Assembly: GCA_035602605.1 (NCBI GenBank)
Contig: DATNLZ010000098.1
Span: 1-41,577 of the forward strand
Source: DASQHY01 sp035602605
GTDB taxonomy: Bacteria > Acidobacteriota > Terriglobia > Acidiferrales > UBA7541
DNA: 41,577 bases
Direction of reading: 5' to 3'
Shown: positions 1 to 8,017 of the stretch, piece by piece
Numbering within the stretch: the first letter of the stretch is position 1
How the letters are laid out: every line of letters begins with the position of its first letter
Program-made: the position numbers and the translations under genes
The notes under the pieces: generated by a model
What the model was told of the DNA's origin: nothing
Database searches by the model: none
What the model saw: only the letters and a program-made list of their open reading frames with translations

Positions 1-2643
1 GTATGCTTCAACACGTTCCATCCAGACTGGGCCAATCCCGCCGTTAAGGTCGCCGGAAGGCTTGCCAGGAAAGGCTGGCTCGGGTTCGAGCGTCCACCAG
101 TCGGAAGTGGATGGGTAATTGACGATTCGCTGTGTACGCGCCGGATTCGACCCGGGCTGGGTACGCAACGTGTAGCCCGGCGTCGACAGGAGCACGTGAG
201 TAGAGCTTGCCAGCGGCTGTTGATCGAGCGCCGTGAGCAAGAGCGAAGCAAAGCCTCGCGCGCTCGATGCGAGTTGAACATCGATAGCGCCTGCCGTCAC
301 GTTTTCCGTCCCTGCAAAACCGAAAACACCTGCTGCCATAGGAGCGTGGATGAGGAAGAGGCTCTTGTCCGGATTGTAGGTTAGGTCGCCGGTGTCGGAG
401 TCATAGGGCGACGAAACGGCGGGAACGGTTTTTGTCGCGTGAAGCGGCCCGTCCTCTTGCCTGGCGATGCGTACAGAATGAACAAAGGCGGTGGCGGGGT
501 CGTAGCCCAGAGCTTCACTTAGGAAGCCGGAGATATTTCCGTTGCGCTTCTCACGGCCCGCACGCAGTCGAAGATCCGGAGCCACGGAAATCTCAACCGG
601 TTGCTGCCCCGCCTGAATGGCGCCGGAGCGAAATAGCCATGCGGCCTGGCCGAAGTTGGGAAACTTGGTCCAATCCCCGTTGACGTTGAAGCCGTTCGGT
701 ACACCGCCATCCCAATTGCGGCCGTGCGAATAAGCGAAATGCATGATGGAGTCCCAATCCTGAAACGCTCCGAATGCCGCCAGCAGCGCGTCTATTTCGG
801 CGGCGTGGGTGTTGGGCCAGGGCTGGTTGAATTCGCTAACCGTGTACGGACGATTTGCCTGCCGGGCGGCCGCCATATTCTTGAATGCCCCCAGTCCACT
901 GCCCGCTGACGACGTGTCGCGGATGCGCCAGTCGCGTCCGTCCCACTGAGTATGCGGGAAACTGTAGTGGTCAACGTAGAAATGGTTGTCTTGATAATCG
1001 AGATCTGAGTGCGAATCAAGATTGAGCAATCCTCCGTAACCCATCTGCGTACCTGCCACAGGCACTAGGTTACCAACGGCGCTGCGTACCGCACCCTGGA
1101 TTGTACGAAGGTAATCGGCGTCGCGATCAGCGAGAAAAAGCAAATAATCATTCGCTCGCGCCAGCACGGCGGTTTCGTCCTCTCCCACCAGAGAAACGTT
1201 TCCGTCTTCGATTGTCTCCCCGTCATTGAGACCACGACGAGCAGCTTGCTGCAGCGTCCAGTTCCGGGCGTAGATAGGAACCTCGACATTCTCAACCGAT
1301 ACGCCGAAGCGGCCGATGCCATCCATCGAAAAGGCCGGCGTGATGGCCATCATGTATGTCCGCCATTGGTTTGAGATCGAGACGGTCTTGCTCTTCAGCG
1401 TACTCCAAGGACTCACATCCTGCTTAATGTCCCAATAGACGCTTCGCGATGCGCCATCGGGAAGGTCTGCACGCATCTCGATCTGCGCCAGATACGGCCG
1501 CTCCGTTGTGATTGAGAATCCTACCTGCTTGAGAATGACCGGAGCGCCACCTCGCGCAACTGCGACCTTGACGGCTGGCGGGTCAGTATCCGGTACAGTC
1601 TCGAGCGTAGCCTGCGCAGGTGAATGAATCTCGAGGCTCCATTGTTGAGGATCGCTCGAGAGCAACTCCGGACCCGGAGAATCGCCGGGTCCCCAGGTGG
1701 CGTTCAACGAGTCGGTCGTGCCGTACTTGTTCTTCAAGAAACGGTTCCACTGTGATTGAAACTCCAATTGGTACTCGCCGACGAGGTAAGTATCTAACCC
1801 ACCGGTCTGCCAAGCGTGCAATAACGACGTTTCGTTGTCGATCTCTACGAGACCTAGAACGGGATCGTCCTGGAGCGCCAGCGCCTCCATGAGATTGCAC
1901 GCGAACTCGCTCTGGAGTTGCACCATGCGCGGGTAGAACATGTGCAGAGGCTTGCTTTGGCCCGGCATCGCCACGGTGTTAGAAACGCGCGGGACCTGAT
2001 CGACGTCGGGACGGAACGTATAACCGACGTGCAGATTCAAATCAACGTAAATACCCTCCGCTTTGAGCGCGTCGAGGAAGGCACGTAGCCTGGCAACCGA
2101 AACAGGGTTCAGCGTTGGATAGGGGCCCGTAGTCAGGATGCTGCCAGCATTGGCGGTATTGGCATCGGGTTGGCTGTCCATATGATGAAGGCGCACGAGG
2201 TTCACGCCGAGTTTGCGCAAACGCCGAGCGATACGAGGTGCGTCGGATTGCGTAGGAAAATTCGCGCCAAAGGCCAAGTTCACGCCGAACAGGCGGACGC
2301 GGTCACAACCACTGAATGCCGGAGCGACGGCGGCACGTGCCCGCGCCTTCGCGTTGCTCCTTTGGGCCGTGGTTACTCCGGCACGGCAAAGGTGGCCGTC
2401 ACGCACGACGAGTTGGTCAAGGGATCGCAACGGGCGATTGAGGAAACTAAAGTCTGGCGCGCCGCTGAGCGCGTCTTGATCGATCGGGAACTGGAAGAAA
2501 GTGTTTTGGCAAAAGGCCGGAATCCAGGGCATGATGCAAAGGCCAAGACAACCTAAAACGGAGCGCAGACACTTTGTGAATGGGCTTCGAAAGCGACGCC
2601 GAGCTTCGGTAATCGGCACAAAATGACCCTGAGCCAAACGCAT
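1..2643 (-). CDS. Secreted clan-A-like glycoside hydrolase with inserted carbohydrate-binding-like domain (3' end outside window)
   Basis: Read on the minus strand, the frame is open from an ATG at 2643 to the window edge, giving 881 residues and no stop, so the C-terminus is missing. The start is well supported: an AGGAGG-like site lies just upstream. A basic N-terminus and a hydrophobic stretch (about residues 24-42, ending near AFCQ) indicate secretion. A TIM-barrel-like start (RLFGVNLAFGANF, then LRKLGVNLVRLHHMD) and EIDNE with E271 as likely acid/base fit GH5/clan-A retaining enzymes. The likely nucleophile is E604 in VSEFNQP, after the HFYVDHY segment. Between the two glutamates, residues about 335-455 look like a beta-sandwich carbohydrate-binding insert. 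Residues after about 660 form a further all-beta-looking domain. The polysaccharide substrate cannot be read from the sequence. It diverges from a polysaccharide deacetylase, which fits carbohydrate processing. Confidence 0.85.
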   Translation of the reverse strand, partial: MRLAQGHFVPITEARRRFRSPFTKCLRSVLGCLGLCIMPWIPAFCQNTFFQFPIDQDALSGAPDFSFLNRPLRSLDQLVVRDGHLCRAGVTTAQRSNAKARARAAVAPAFSGCDRVRLFGVNLAFGANFPTQSDAPRIARRLRKLGVNLVRLHHMDSQPDANTANAGSILTTGPYPTLNPVSVARLRAFLDALKAEGIYVDLNLHVGYTFRPDVDQVPRVSNTVAMPGQSKPLHMFYPRMVQLQSEFACNLMEALALQDDPVLGLVEIDNETSLLHAWQTGGLDTYLVGEYQLEFQSQWNRFLKNKYGTTDSLNATWGPGDSPGPELLSSDPQQWSLEIHSPAQATLETVPDTDPPAVKVAVARGGAPVILKQVGFSITTERPYLAQIEMRADLPDGASRSVYWDIKQDVSPWSTLKSKTVSISNQWRTYMMAITPAFSMDGIGRFGVSVENVEVPIYARNWTLQQAARRGLNDGETIEDGNVSLVGEDETAVLARANDYLLFLADRDADYLRTIQGAVRSAVGNLVPVAGTQMGYGGLLNLDSHSDLDYQDNHFYVDHYSFPHTQWDGRDWRIRDTSSAGSGLGAFKNMAAARQANRPYTVSEFNQPWPNTHAAEIDALLAAFGAFQDWDSIMHFAYSHGRNWDGGVPNGFNVNGDWTKFPNFGQAAWLFRSGAIQAGQQPVEISVAPDLRLRAGREKRNGNISGFLSEALGYDPATAFVHSVRIARQEDGPLHATKTVPAVSSPYDSDTGDLTYNPDKSLFLIHAPMAAGVFGFAGTENVTAGAIDVQLASSARGFASLLLTALDQQPLASSTHVLLSTPGYTLRTQPGSNPARTQRIVNYPSTSDWWTLEPEPAFPGKPSGDLNGGIGPVWMERVEAY

Positions 2644-2762
2644 GGTAACCTCCTGCTTATGGCCCACATTCCCACCTTTCCGTCAGAGATGCCAGCGATA
2701 ACGACTTGCTATTATGCAGCGAAGCGGGCCTCTCGGGAATGCGTGTAGGAAAGGCGAAGACC

Positions 2763-3515
2763 ATGGATTTTTCAATGGCCACTGCGCTGGGAGTTGCTTC
2801 CGCCGGGGTAGCGTTTGCGGTAGGGGCTTACGCCTACGGCGGGCTGCACTCGCAATCGCAACTTTTCGGGCCGACGGTGCGCCGTACTCCGTCGGCGAAA
2901 CAATTTGCTCTAACCTTTGACGATGGCCCCAATCCGGCTGCTACGCCGCGTCTGCTCGATCTGCTCGACCGGCACAAAGCGCGTGCCACATTTTTCCTGA
3001 TTGGAAATTATGTTCGCGCTTACCCCGAGCTTGCCCGCGAAACCGCCGCGCGCGGGCATCAGATTTGCAACCATACACAAACACATCCCAATCTTTTCTG
3101 GCTGAGCCGCGTGAAGGTGCGACGGGAACTCGAGGCGTGCCAGGCCGCAATTGCGGATGTGATGGGGCATACACCGCGCTGGATGCGTCCGCCCTTTGGA
3201 GCGCGAAGCCCGTTTCTCGATGGAATTGCTAGGCAAATGGGTTTTCGCGGGGTAGTGATGTGGACCCAGATTCCCGGGGACTGGAAGCCCAAACCGGCGG
3301 AATGGTTGATTGCGCGGATGCAGCCGGTCGCCAAGCACCTCGAACAGCGCCGTGCCGACAGCAAGCAAGGAGGGGACGTCCTGGTGTTGCATGACGGCGA
3401 CCACCGCTTCCTGAACGCAGACCGCAATCATACGTTGCAGGCGCTCGAATACTGGCTGCCGCGCTGGCGTGACGCCGGGCTCGAGTTTGTTACAATAGAG
3501 GATATCGCTACATGA
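2763..3515 (+). CDS. Polysaccharide deacetylase (NodB/CE4 family), membrane-anchored or secreted
   Basis: Metal-dependent deacetylase of N- or O-acetylated glycans. The NodB motifs are intact from the chosen ATG: TFDDGP (D53, D54), NHTQTH with metal-binding H104 and H108, RPPFG (R142), and LVLHDG with catalytic H210. An N-terminal hydrophobic segment (residues about 5-27) is an uncleaved anchor or signal, so it acts outside the cytoplasm. The frame is also open to a TTG at 2706 and an ATG at 2739. The ATG at 2763 is preferred because AGGAAAGG lies 8-15 bases before it. At 250 residues it has the usual length of a single-domain CE4 enzyme. The true substrate (peptidoglycan, exopolysaccharide or another glycan) is unknown. 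Confidence 0.9.
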   Translation: MDFSMATALGVASAGVAFAVGAYAYGGLHSQSQLFGPTVRRTPSAKQFALTFDDGPNPAATPRLLDLLDRHKARATFFLIGNYVRAYPELARETAARGHQICNHTQTHPNLFWLSRVKVRRELEACQAAIADVMGHTPRWMRPPFGARSPFLDGIARQMGFRGVVMWTQIPGDWKPKPAEWLIARMQPVAKHLEQRRADSKQGGDVLVLHDGDHRFLNADRNHTLQALEYWLPRWRDAGLEFVTIEDIAT

Positions 3516-3543
3516 ATGTAGCAACGCGAGGCTAGTTGAACCG

Positions 3544-3858
3544 ATGGACGACCGCACTTTTTATATTGAGAAAGACGAGACCAAAAACATTTCACTCATT
3601 TGCCCCAGCTGCCGCGGGGAAAGCAGCTACCCGATTCGCTGGAGAGTGCGCAGCAAGAAAAAGGAATTGCCGCGCGGTATAAGCGAGGAAGATAAAAAGC
3701 GTTTCATCAATGCGCGCTCGTACATGGTTCGCGTGGATGATCTGGTGGCGTGCCGTAAATGCCGCAAACGGATTGAGCTTACCGGCCAGTCCACGGTCTT
3801 AATTTCCGACGCTCTCGGCGACCCCCACGCCGATCCGGAAAATTTCGGCAACCGGTGA
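3544..3858 (+). CDS. Small hypothetical protein with two CxxC knuckles
   Basis: A 104-residue protein I do not recognise. It has two CxxC pairs, C20/C23 and C70/C73, spaced as one split zinc ribbon. Between them lies a very basic stretch (residues 33-53, rich in R and K). No signal peptide or membrane segment is visible, so it is probably cytoplasmic and may bind nucleic acid or protein; that is inference. It starts 28 bases after the deacetylase stop, with GAGG about 12 bases before the ATG, so it may be co-transcribed with it. Confidence 0.65.
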   Translation: MDDRTFYIEKDETKNISLICPSCRGESSYPIRWRVRSKKKELPRGISEEDKKRFINARSYMVRVDDLVACRKCRKRIELTGQSTVLISDALGDPHADPENFGNR

Positions 3859-3925
3859 GTTTCTTCCGTGCTTTATGACCTTCGGTGTGGCGCTTACGCA
3901 CCGCACCGAGCGCCTGCGCCCTCGG

Positions 3926-4126
3926 TCAAATTTCCGGATACATCTCAAAAAAGGCTTCGGCCGACTGATGGAAAGTGGCCTCGATTTCTTCTTTGCTGCC
4001 TTCGATCAGATGCATGGTAACCCGCGCAGTTTTCCCATTCTTCAACTTGATCACGGCTTCGGTAACCTCTCCCAAATCCTCCGCCGGGAACAGCCGCATG
4101 CCGTACACGAGCGCTAGCTTAGCCAT
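3926..4126 (-). CDS. Small hypothetical protein (66 residues)
   Basis: A short acidic protein with a clear GGGAG ribosome-binding site before its ATG. It begins MAKLALVYGMRLFPAEDLGE, and the middle (VIKLKNGKTARVTMHLIEG) looks like two beta strands joined by a turn, followed by a helix. I see no catalytic motif or signal peptide. It is convergent with the CxxC protein and stands just outside the left end of the insertion sequence, about 55 bases from the direct repeat, so the insertion did not break it. Confidence 0.6.
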   Translation of the reverse strand: MAKLALVYGMRLFPAEDLGEVTEAVIKLKNGKTARVTMHLIEGSKEEIEATFHQSAEAFFEMYPEI

Positions 4127-4181
4127 TAGATCTCCCTCGATTTTTTCGGCTCCAGCCTAAGCCTGCTGTTGTGCGGCGTCA

Positions 4182-4200
4182 ATGGCCGAGCGTATCGTGG
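4182..4200 (+). repeat. Left 19-bp direct repeat flanking the insertion sequence
   Basis: ATGGCCGAGCGTATCGTGG here is identical to 5756-5774 on the other side of the element. This is the expected form of a target-site duplication. A length of 19 bp is long for most IS families but matches the long-duplication subgroups of IS1202-like elements. Confidence 0.8.
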
Positions 4201-4252
4201 TGTCAAAGCTCTTTAGAAATGTCCCCATTCTTAACTGATTAGAAGTGTCCCC
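4201..4252 (+). repeat. Left terminal inverted repeat
   Basis: The outer part aligns with the reverse complement of 5731-5755: both read CTCTTT, then a short variable stretch, then AATGTCCCC. The second TGTCCCC at 4246-4252 matches the inner motif of the right end. Confidence 0.75.
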
Positions 4253-4283
4253 TTTTCTTCTTTCTTTCTAATCTGGTGGTGTC

Positions 4284-4363
4284 GTTGGGTGTCCGCCGGA
4301 GCGAAGCCCTGCGCCGCGGTTTGTGCGGCGCGTTTAGGGCGCAGCGGAGGCGGACACCCCAAC
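4284..4363 (-). terminator. Long stem-loop at the 3' end of the transposase gene
   Basis: Arms 4284-4297 and 4349-4363 pair over 14 bases with one bulged base. Inside them GCCCT/AGGGC and GCGCCGC/GCGGCGC can also pair, giving an extended, GC-rich structure of about 80 nucleotides. It spans the transposase stop codon region, so the last codons lie within the stem. It could terminate transposase transcription or block read-through across the element. There is no clear U-run, so the terminator role is inference. Confidence 0.5.
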
Positions 4364-5659
4364 GAGTGCGAAATTCTCGGCCCGATTCTCCCGTGGTAGC
4401 AGGCTCTTGTCATACCCCTGTCGCCAAGGGTGATCGTTCGCAGGCTTCTTCCTTCCATAACTCCGGATCACAGTCTTCTGCGGATTAGGCTGCTCTTTCT
4501 CCTGCTGTCGTGATGGAACCAGTTCTTTGAACTCGTGGCGCTGCCCCCGGTAGCGTACCTCGATTCCTCCGTCCTCCCACTGGCAGACCAAGGCCTTGGC
4601 CCGCGTGGGCCCGTATCTCCGGCTCCGCGGCTGCAGTTGCAGATGCCGCCCGCGGTACTGAATCACCCAATCGTTGCTCACCCATCGCTCGGTCTCGAAT
4701 CGGAAGATCTCTTGCAGCCGACTCGGGCTCGGTGCCTTCCCGTGATAATCCTCTGCTTCGGCCGCTTCCCGTACAAAACGGCCATTGTGCTCCGGAAGAT
4801 ATTCCGCTTCCAAGTACTCGTTGGTGGCCTGATAACTCTGAATCCCTTGGCGCCGTAATTTCTTGACCAGGCGATCCTGATGCACACCGTTGTTTCTCTC
4901 CACGCGCCCTTTCGCTTGCGGCGAACTCGCCGCGATGATGCGTATTCCCAATCGCTCGCACATCCGTCCAAACTGCGTCGTGGGCGCTTGTCCACGCAGC
5001 CGCTCGCGTTCGCTCGGCTGCCGCTTATACACGTTCTTCCAATCCGTGTACAACGCCTGCGGAACGCCGTACTTGCCGATCCACCCGCGAAGCACTCCCA
5101 CCGCCGCCCAGATGGTCTCCTGTTCTCCCATGCGGCACATGGTCTTCCCCGTCGCGTCATCCACCATGTTCATCAGACATCCCCGCGGACCCCGCTCTTC
5201 AAACCATTCATGAAAACTGCCGTCCAGTTGCACCAGTTCCCCAAAATGCTGCTTCCGTTCTCTCCTCTTCCGGTGTGCCTTGCGCCTCCGGCTGCGGCTC
5301 CACAGACCCTCGGCCAGCATCCATCGTCGCAACGTCTCCCCATTCACCTGCAGCCCGTCTTCTTCGGCCAGGTGCTCGGCGGCCAGCGTTGGCCCGAACC
5401 GTCTCTGTTCCGTACCCGAATACTTCTCCCGAATCATTCGCAGCACATTACCCCGGAACTTCTCTGGCTTCGCACGGTTGGAGATTTTCCCCGCACTGCG
5501 ATGCTTCAGTCCCTGGGCCCCCTCCTGCCGATACCGCTGCCACAGACGCTTGGTCTGCCGGTAGCTCAATTCCAGCATCTGGGCGGCGTCCAGTACCTTC
5601 AGCGTCTTGCCCCGCACTCGTCCCATTACTTCCACTCGTCGCAGTTCTCCGCTGCTCAT
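4334..5659 (-). CDS. ISNCY-family (IS1202-like) DDE transposase
   Basis: Catalyses cut and strand transfer of the surrounding element. From the chosen start the protein has an N-terminal helix-turn-helix (LKVLDAAQMLELSYRQTKRL region) and an RNase-H-like core with the DDE triad: D146 in VQLDGSFHEW, D206 in LYTDWKNVY, and E254 in KGRVERNN. The QLDGSFHEWFE signature is typical of ISNCY-type transposases. The frame is open upstream to an ATG at 5713 inside the right inverted repeat, but the ATG at 5659 has GAGG six bases before it and begins MSSGELRRVEV, the usual start of this family. At 441 residues it is full length with no frameshift. The C-terminal codons overlap a large hairpin. Confidence 0.9.
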   Translation of the reverse strand: MSSGELRRVEVMGRVRGKTLKVLDAAQMLELSYRQTKRLWQRYRQEGAQGLKHRSAGKISNRAKPEKFRGNVLRMIREKYSGTEQRRFGPTLAAEHLAEEDGLQVNGETLRRWMLAEGLWSRSRRRKAHRKRRERKQHFGELVQLDGSFHEWFEERGPRGCLMNMVDDATGKTMCRMGEQETIWAAVGVLRGWIGKYGVPQALYTDWKNVYKRQPSERERLRGQAPTTQFGRMCERLGIRIIAASSPQAKGRVERNNGVHQDRLVKKLRRQGIQSYQATNEYLEAEYLPEHNGRFVREAAEAEDYHGKAPSPSRLQEIFRFETERWVSNDWVIQYRGRHLQLQPRSRRYGPTRAKALVCQWEDGGIEVRYRGQRHEFKELVPSRQQEKEQPNPQKTVIRSYGRKKPANDHPWRQGYDKSLLPRENRAENFALVGVSASAAP

Positions 5660-5705
5660 CGCTGTCCTCTTCAACCAGGCCTCCTTATACAGAGGCCGCA
5701 GTTTA

Positions 5706-5755
5706 GGGGACATTTCTAACGAGGACAGAAGGGGACATTATCAAAGAGGTTCAAT
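5706..5755 (-). repeat. Right terminal inverted repeat
   Basis: Contains GGGGACA at 5706-5712 and 5731-5737, mirroring the two motifs at the left end. The outer 25 bases pair imperfectly with the left terminus. Confidence 0.75.
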
Positions 5756-5774
5756 ATGGCCGAGCGTATCGTGG
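5756..5774 (+). repeat. Right 19-bp direct repeat flanking the insertion sequence
   Basis: Exact copy of 4182-4200. Removing the element and one copy joins 4200 to 5775. The repeat starts with an ATG that opens an 83-codon frame to 6007, but there is no ribosome-binding site and the frame runs over a promoter-like sequence, so I do not call a gene. Confidence 0.8.
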
Positions 5775-6019
5775 GGCGTTGGGGCGCGCCTGATGAGCCA
5801 TTTCTAAATGGCGCCTGCGACATTTGCGCGATCGACGAGAACTTCATTCCCCGCCACAGTATGCTCCTCGCGCATCAAGAACAAGCCTCGAGTTGTTCCA
5901 CTAACCGGGATCGCACTCATCGATGCTATTGCGGCACCGAGAACAAGAGTATAATCTTGGCATCCCTACACACCTTGGATGCATCCGAAGCATCATTCAG
6001 GAATTGATCAGGAGTCGCG
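5775..6019. other. Intergenic stretch without a convincing gene
   Basis: Between the right direct repeat and the next gene there is an open 83-codon frame (5756-6007), with unremarkable composition and no recognisable domain. The right part carries a promoter-like sequence and a CAGGAG ribosome-binding site for the gene at 6020. Confidence 0.5.
5929..5955 (+). promoter_or_regulatory. Possible sigma-70-type promoter for the TrbI-like gene
   Basis: A perfect TATAAT at 5950-5955 is preceded by TTGCGG at 5929-5934 with a 15-base spacer, shorter than the usual 17. It lies about 65 bases before the start codon at 6020. The -10 box is convincing; the -35 box is weak. Confidence 0.4.
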
Positions 6020-6835
6020 ATGATGAACCAAGTTCGAACCTGCTTCCAACTGCTATCTTCAGGTATTGCAATCATCCTATGCGCGGGATTCGCCGTCGCC
6101 CAGGAACAGCCGGGGCCACAGGCCCCGGCGCCGGTTGCCTCTACCGACACTCCGCCAGCGTCGGCCCACTCCCAGCCCGCGTCGAGTGGCGAGAGACTTA
6201 TGGTGCCGCAAGGCACTCGGCTGCCACTGATTTTGCATAATGCCGTTACCACGCGGAATGCCGGGCCCGGTGACGCGATCTATCTTGAAACGACGTTCCC
6301 GATCACGCAAAACAGCCGCATCCTCATCCCTGCCGGATCTTACGTGCAAGGCGAAATTCTAGAAGCCAAGCGGCCCGGAAAAGTAAAAGGTCGCGGTGAA
6401 GTTCGCATTCGCATGACTACTCTGATTTTTCCGAACGGCTACACCGTCAATCTCAATGCTGTGCCCCATAATGCGGGCACTGGTGGGAATGAGTCCGCGG
6501 ACAACGAGGGTAAAATCAAGGGAGATTCCGACAAGGCCCACGACGTCGGAACGATAATGAAGACCACTGGGGTAGGCGCGGGGATTGGCGGCATTGCCGG
6601 CCGCTCTGTCCGTGGCGCCGCAGTCGGTGCGGGCATTGGCGCAGCAGTGGGGTTGGCAACGGTTCTTCTGACGCGCGGCCCCGAACTCGAACTTCCGCGC
6701 GGCACCGCTGTGGATGTGGTACTCGATCACCCACTGTATCTTGAGGCCGATAAGATCCAGTTCAGTGAGGTCGGGCACTCGACGCCTTTGTCAGGCCCGG
6801 GAAACCGCGAACCTCTTCGGACCCGCCCGCTCTGA
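6020..6835 (+). CDS. Exported TrbI/VirB10-like protein with glycine-zipper segment
   Basis: A 271-residue exported protein. The signal peptide is clear (residues 1-28, cleavage near AVAQ), followed by a proline/alanine-rich linker. Residues about 58-150 (VPQGTRLPLILHNAV, PGDAIYLETTFPI, ILIPAGSYVQGEI) resemble the C-terminal beta-domain of TrbI/VirB10 proteins. A glycine-rich hydrophobic segment (about 185-220, GVGAGIGGIAGRS then GAAVGAGIGAAVGLA) resembles a glycine zipper that could insert in a membrane. It is alone: no conjugation or type IV secretion genes surround it, so an envelope role unrelated to conjugation is more likely. CAGGAG lies six bases before the ATG. Confidence 0.75.
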   Translation: MMNQVRTCFQLLSSGIAIILCAGFAVAQEQPGPQAPAPVASTDTPPASAHSQPASSGERLMVPQGTRLPLILHNAVTTRNAGPGDAIYLETTFPITQNSRILIPAGSYVQGEILEAKRPGKVKGRGEVRIRMTTLIFPNGYTVNLNAVPHNAGTGGNESADNEGKIKGDSDKAHDVGTIMKTTGVGAGIGGIAGRSVRGAAVGAGIGAAVGLATVLLTRGPELELPRGTAVDVVLDHPLYLEADKIQFSEVGHSTPLSGPGNREPLRTRPL

Positions 6836-6854
6836 AGAAGCGCTGACCCTGCGT

Positions 6855-7985
6855 TCAGTCTGAATGGACGGAGTTTTTGGCTGAGAGAAAGCGCAGTGGA
6901 CTAAAAATGTCCCACGATACCGACAAATCTTCCCCGGTAATCCATTCTCGAATAAGCTTGGCAGTGATGGGCGCGAGCAGTATCCCACTACGGAAGTGCC
7001 CCGTGGCGACCAACAAACCTTCTATATCCGTTGGGCCAATAATCGGCAAATGATCTGGCGAGTCTGGCCGCAGGCCGGACCAGGTCTCCTCGACCAAGGC
7101 GCCTTTGAACGCTGGCACAATTTCGAGTGCCGCGCTCAAAATTTCTTCCAGACCTCCAGCGGTTACTTCTTTCTTGAACCCCGCGTATTCAACCGTGCTC
7201 CCAACGACAAGCCGCCCATCGTCGCGAGGCACAACATAGATGCGCTCCGACCAAAGCACGCGCTCGATTTTGACGCTCGCGGATCGCAGCGCCACCATTT
7301 GCCCTCGGGCTGGCTTCACTGGCGCATACTGTTTAACGCCTTCAATCCCGCTGGAGAAGCACCCCGCCGCGAGAACCACGCGCCCGGCATTAACTCGCCT
7401 TCCGCCGGCAACTAGGCCCGTGCAGCGGTTTCCATCGCGCACCAGCGCCGTAACCTCCAGACCGCAGCGAAACTGCGCGCCCGCTCTGTCGGCGGCTAAC
7501 ACGATGGCGGAGGTCAAAGTACGATTATCCACCGAGCCTTCATTGGGCCGCAGCGCAGTTGCGCGCACATCCTCGCTAAGCTCCGGCTCGAGCGCGCGTG
7601 CATCTTCTATGCGCAGCGGCTCCGCGGCCAGGCCTAGGCCATGATGCAGCGTGATAATTGTGCTCATCTCGCGCACGGCGTCTCGCGCGAAGAATGCCTG
7701 AATAGTCCCTTTGGAGCGGAAGCCTACTGTTTGGTTTGACGCCTCTTCCACGGCGGCGACAAACTGCGGATAAGCGGCCAAGCTGGCGCGTCCGAGCGGC
7801 ACCATCGCAATTCCTGTGGCATTCTCGGGCGCCGGAGAAAGAATTCCGGCCGCGGCCCACGAGGCTTCGCGCCCTGGCTGCTGGCGATCGAATACGGCAA
7901 CGCGAAGCTTCTGCTGCGCGATCTCCCAGGCGATGGCGCTGCCTATAATTCCTGCGCCAATGACCGCGACGTCGAGCTCGGGCAT
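6855..7985 (-). CDS. thiO: FAD-dependent glycine oxidase (ThiO-type, DAO family)
   Basis: Cytoplasmic flavoenzyme expected to oxidise glycine to iminoacetate for the thiazole part of thiamine, or to deaminate other small amino acids. The N-terminus has the Rossmann FAD motif (VIGAGIIGSAIAWEIA) followed by an acidic position at the end of beta-2 (VAVFDRQ). PGREASWAAAGILSP is typical of ThiO, and the C-terminal GLRPDSPDHLPIIGP and ATGHFRSGILLAP segments complete the flavin-binding fold. At 376 residues it has normal length. It is the last gene of a minus-strand run (regulator, kinase, lipoprotein, thiO) with a 32-base gap. No other thiamine genes are present. Another DAO-family amine oxidase is possible. 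Confidence 0.85.
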   Translation of the reverse strand: MPELDVAVIGAGIIGSAIAWEIAQQKLRVAVFDRQQPGREASWAAAGILSPAPENATGIAMVPLGRASLAAYPQFVAAVEEASNQTVGFRSKGTIQAFFARDAVREMSTIITLHHGLGLAAEPLRIEDARALEPELSEDVRATALRPNEGSVDNRTLTSAIVLAADRAGAQFRCGLEVTALVRDGNRCTGLVAGGRRVNAGRVVLAAGCFSSGIEGVKQYAPVKPARGQMVALRSASVKIERVLWSERIYVVPRDDGRLVVGSTVEYAGFKKEVTAGGLEEILSAALEIVPAFKGALVEETWSGLRPDSPDHLPIIGPTDIEGLLVATGHFRSGILLAPITAKLIREWITGEDLSVSWDIFSPLRFLSAKNSVHSD

Positions 7986-8017
7986 GGTTTCAATCCGCTT
8001 TTGGGTCGCGGAAGAAT

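Larger units (their letters stand above)
4201..5755 (-). mobile_element. Complete ISNCY / IS1202-like insertion sequence
   Basis: A 1555-bp element bounded by 19-bp direct repeats. It has imperfect inverted ends and one intact DDE transposase on the minus strand. Both ends carry two TGTCCCC (GGGGACA) motifs 25-26 bases apart: 4220-4226 and 4246-4252 at the left, 5706-5712 and 5731-5737 at the right. These probably are paired transposase-binding sites. The intact gene, ends and matching repeats suggest a fairly recent and possibly still active insertion. The exact outer boundary is set by the direct repeats and could shift by a base or two. Confidence 0.85.

Noticed and set aside
2910..3557. 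215-codon minus-strand frame
   Set aside because: It is antisense to the deacetylase, which has all NodB motifs.
4880..5719. 279-codon plus-strand frame
   Set aside because: It is the antisense of the transposase gene, whose DDE motifs and family start identify the true strand.
5756..6007. 83-codon plus-strand frame beginning in the right direct repeat
   Set aside because: No ribosome-binding site, no recognisable domain, and it runs over a promoter-like sequence for the next gene.
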